Below are positions 4,871 through 5,379 of a stretch of DNA of 5,379 bases, piece after piece. The stretch is from Bacillus salipaludis (GTDB taxonomy: Bacteria; Bacillota; Bacilli; Bacillales_B; DSM-18226). The stretch covers positions 1-5,379 of the forward strand of contig NZ_SMYO01000061.1 in the NCBI RefSeq assembly GCF_004358205.1, read 5' to 3'. The notes under the pieces are model-generated. The model made no database searches and was not told the origin of the DNA. It worked only from the letters and a program-made list of their open reading frames with translations. The translations under genes were made by a program, and so were the position numbers. Numbering within the stretch: position 1 is the first letter of the stretch; the number at the start of each line of letters is the position of its first letter.

Positions 4871-5164
4871 TTAAACAGCTTTATATTTTGCATAGTAAGG
4901 AAAAATCAACACATTAATAAAAATTAATAATAAAGCCAATCCAAAATACGTTTGATGTAAAGCATAAGGAACATTACTGAGAAATAAGTTAGAAAAAATT
5001 AATACTGCATATATCAGACGTGGTAAAAACCTTGATTGAAAAGTAATCAGGTGTTCCAAACCACATTTTTTACAAACTAATTTCTTATATCCCCAACCAG
5101 ATGCATTTTGAATTTCTTTCCATGTAAATTGATTCCTACAATTATTACATTTTTGTATTCTCAA
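4871..5164 (-). CDS. Two-CxxC, two-helix membrane protein (TIGR04104-like)
   Basis: From a TTG start the product has 97 residues. CNNC (6-9) and CKKC (31-34) are separated by 21 residues holding FTWKE and a GWGYKK segment, fitting the 'cxxc_20_cxxc' family (TIGR04104), in which the four cysteines probably bind one zinc. After a basic stretch come two membrane helices, about 50-66 (IYAVLIFSNLFL) and 73-92 (GLALLLIFINVLIF). The function is unknown; the zinc ribbon should face the cytoplasm. TTG at 5164 is preferred because AGGAGG lies at 5177-5172, seven bases upstream. An ATG nine codons earlier (5191) would put the ribosome binding site inside the gene. A run of nine Ts separates the ribosome binding site from the start. 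Copy D of the repeat is its terminator. A group II intron ends 78 bases upstream of the start, so its original promoter may lie on the intron's far side or have been replaced. Confidence 0.78.
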   Translation of the reverse strand: MRIQKCNNCRNQFTWKEIQNASGWGYKKLVCKKCGLEHLITFQSRFLPRLIYAVLIFSNLFLSNVPYALHQTYFGLALLLIFINVLIFPYYAKYKAV

Positions 5165-5242
5165 AAAAAAACCTCCTGTGAATCTTAGCATGAACGTTAA
5201 CCTTATTGCTTCAAGAAAATTTCCCCAAAACTTATTCCACTA

Positions 5243-5379
5243 GTCGAGTAGAAGGGAGCCTTTCTACCTTCCGGTAGATTGTACTCCTCCCCCTCACAGA
5301 ACCGTGCTTGCACTATTAATGCACACGGCTCCTCCTAGTTATCGTTTACAGACTGTAGCTAATCTCTTTTCTTAGATTC
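5243..5379 (-). mobile_element. Group II intron, 3' end (domains V and VI)
   Basis: On the minus strand a 34-base domain V (5331-5298) starts GAGCCGTG and ends CACGGTTCT. The two form an 8-bp lower helix containing the AGC catalytic triad, with an AG bulge on the 3' side and an upper TGCA/TGCA stem. Domain VI follows (5297-5243), with TACC-ggaa-GGTA and GGGAG/CTCCC pairing and the typical end CTACTCGAC; the 3' splice site is placed after the C at 5243. The protein-coding part is outside the window to the right. A minus-strand frame with a TAA at 5348-5346 could be its end, but is too short to call. The 3' exon is the leader region of the CxxC protein gene. The loop closing domain V is not a GNRA tetraloop. 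The element type is sure; the class is not determined. Confidence 0.85.

Noticed and set aside
4636..4917. Plus-strand open frame of 93 codons
   Set aside because: It has no ribosome binding site, translates repeat copy D and overlaps the end of the CxxC gene on the other strand.
5182..5190. Extended -10-like TGCTAAGAT on the minus strand before the CxxC gene
   Set aside because: Transcription from it would start within the AGGAGG ribosome binding site, so it is unlikely to drive this gene.

Overview
The window looks like an accessory stretch of a low-GC, spore-forming Firmicute chromosome, most likely Bacillus or a close relative. The evidence is the AT-rich composition, AGGAGG-type ribosome binding sites, Rho-independent hairpins, a spore germinant permease (GerAB family), a CcpA-type cre site, a CBO0543-family membrane protein, and a dispersed hairpin repeat with TTGAACTAACGGG-like arms. 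The species cannot be named from sequence alone. No tRNA, rRNA or CRISPR array was seen.

Layout, left to right. Positions 1-140 read, on the minus strand, as the 5' end of a group II intron. It sits exactly after the T-tract of a terminator hairpin at 141-166, inside one copy (A) of the dispersed repeat. A minus-strand gene (320-1030) encodes a cupin fused to a DUF5661-like C-terminal domain and has its own hairpin at 288-310. Divergent from it, at 1298-2398, is a full-length GerAB-type permease with no gerA or gerC partner. A probable terminator, repeat copy B and a 16-base palindrome follow.

A 196-residue CBO0543-type membrane protein (2706-3296) comes next; its stop codon lies inside a 19-bp terminator stem. 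The following ~970 bases carry no intact gene. They hold repeat copy E, a decayed minus-strand CBO0543-type gene (3460-3891) still readable in four pieces, repeat copy C, and an unexplained stretch. A 77-residue protein of unknown function (4270-4503) has a near-perfect cre site before its start and a strong terminator after it. After another unexplained stretch, repeat copy D serves as terminator for a minus-strand gene (4871-5164) encoding a two-CxxC, two-helix membrane protein read from a TTG start. The window ends in domains V and VI of a second group II intron end (5243-5379, minus strand).

The genes do not form one pathway. Every gene appears to be its own transcription unit with its own terminator, and the gaps hold introns, repeats and decayed genes. 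That is typical of a variable region under slow turnover. I see no convincing new multi-gene system. The most useful observations are the group II intron placed inside a repeat-borne terminator, the uniform orientation of five repeat copies, the intact/decayed CBO0543 pair, the orphan germinant permease, and the small protein with a cre site.
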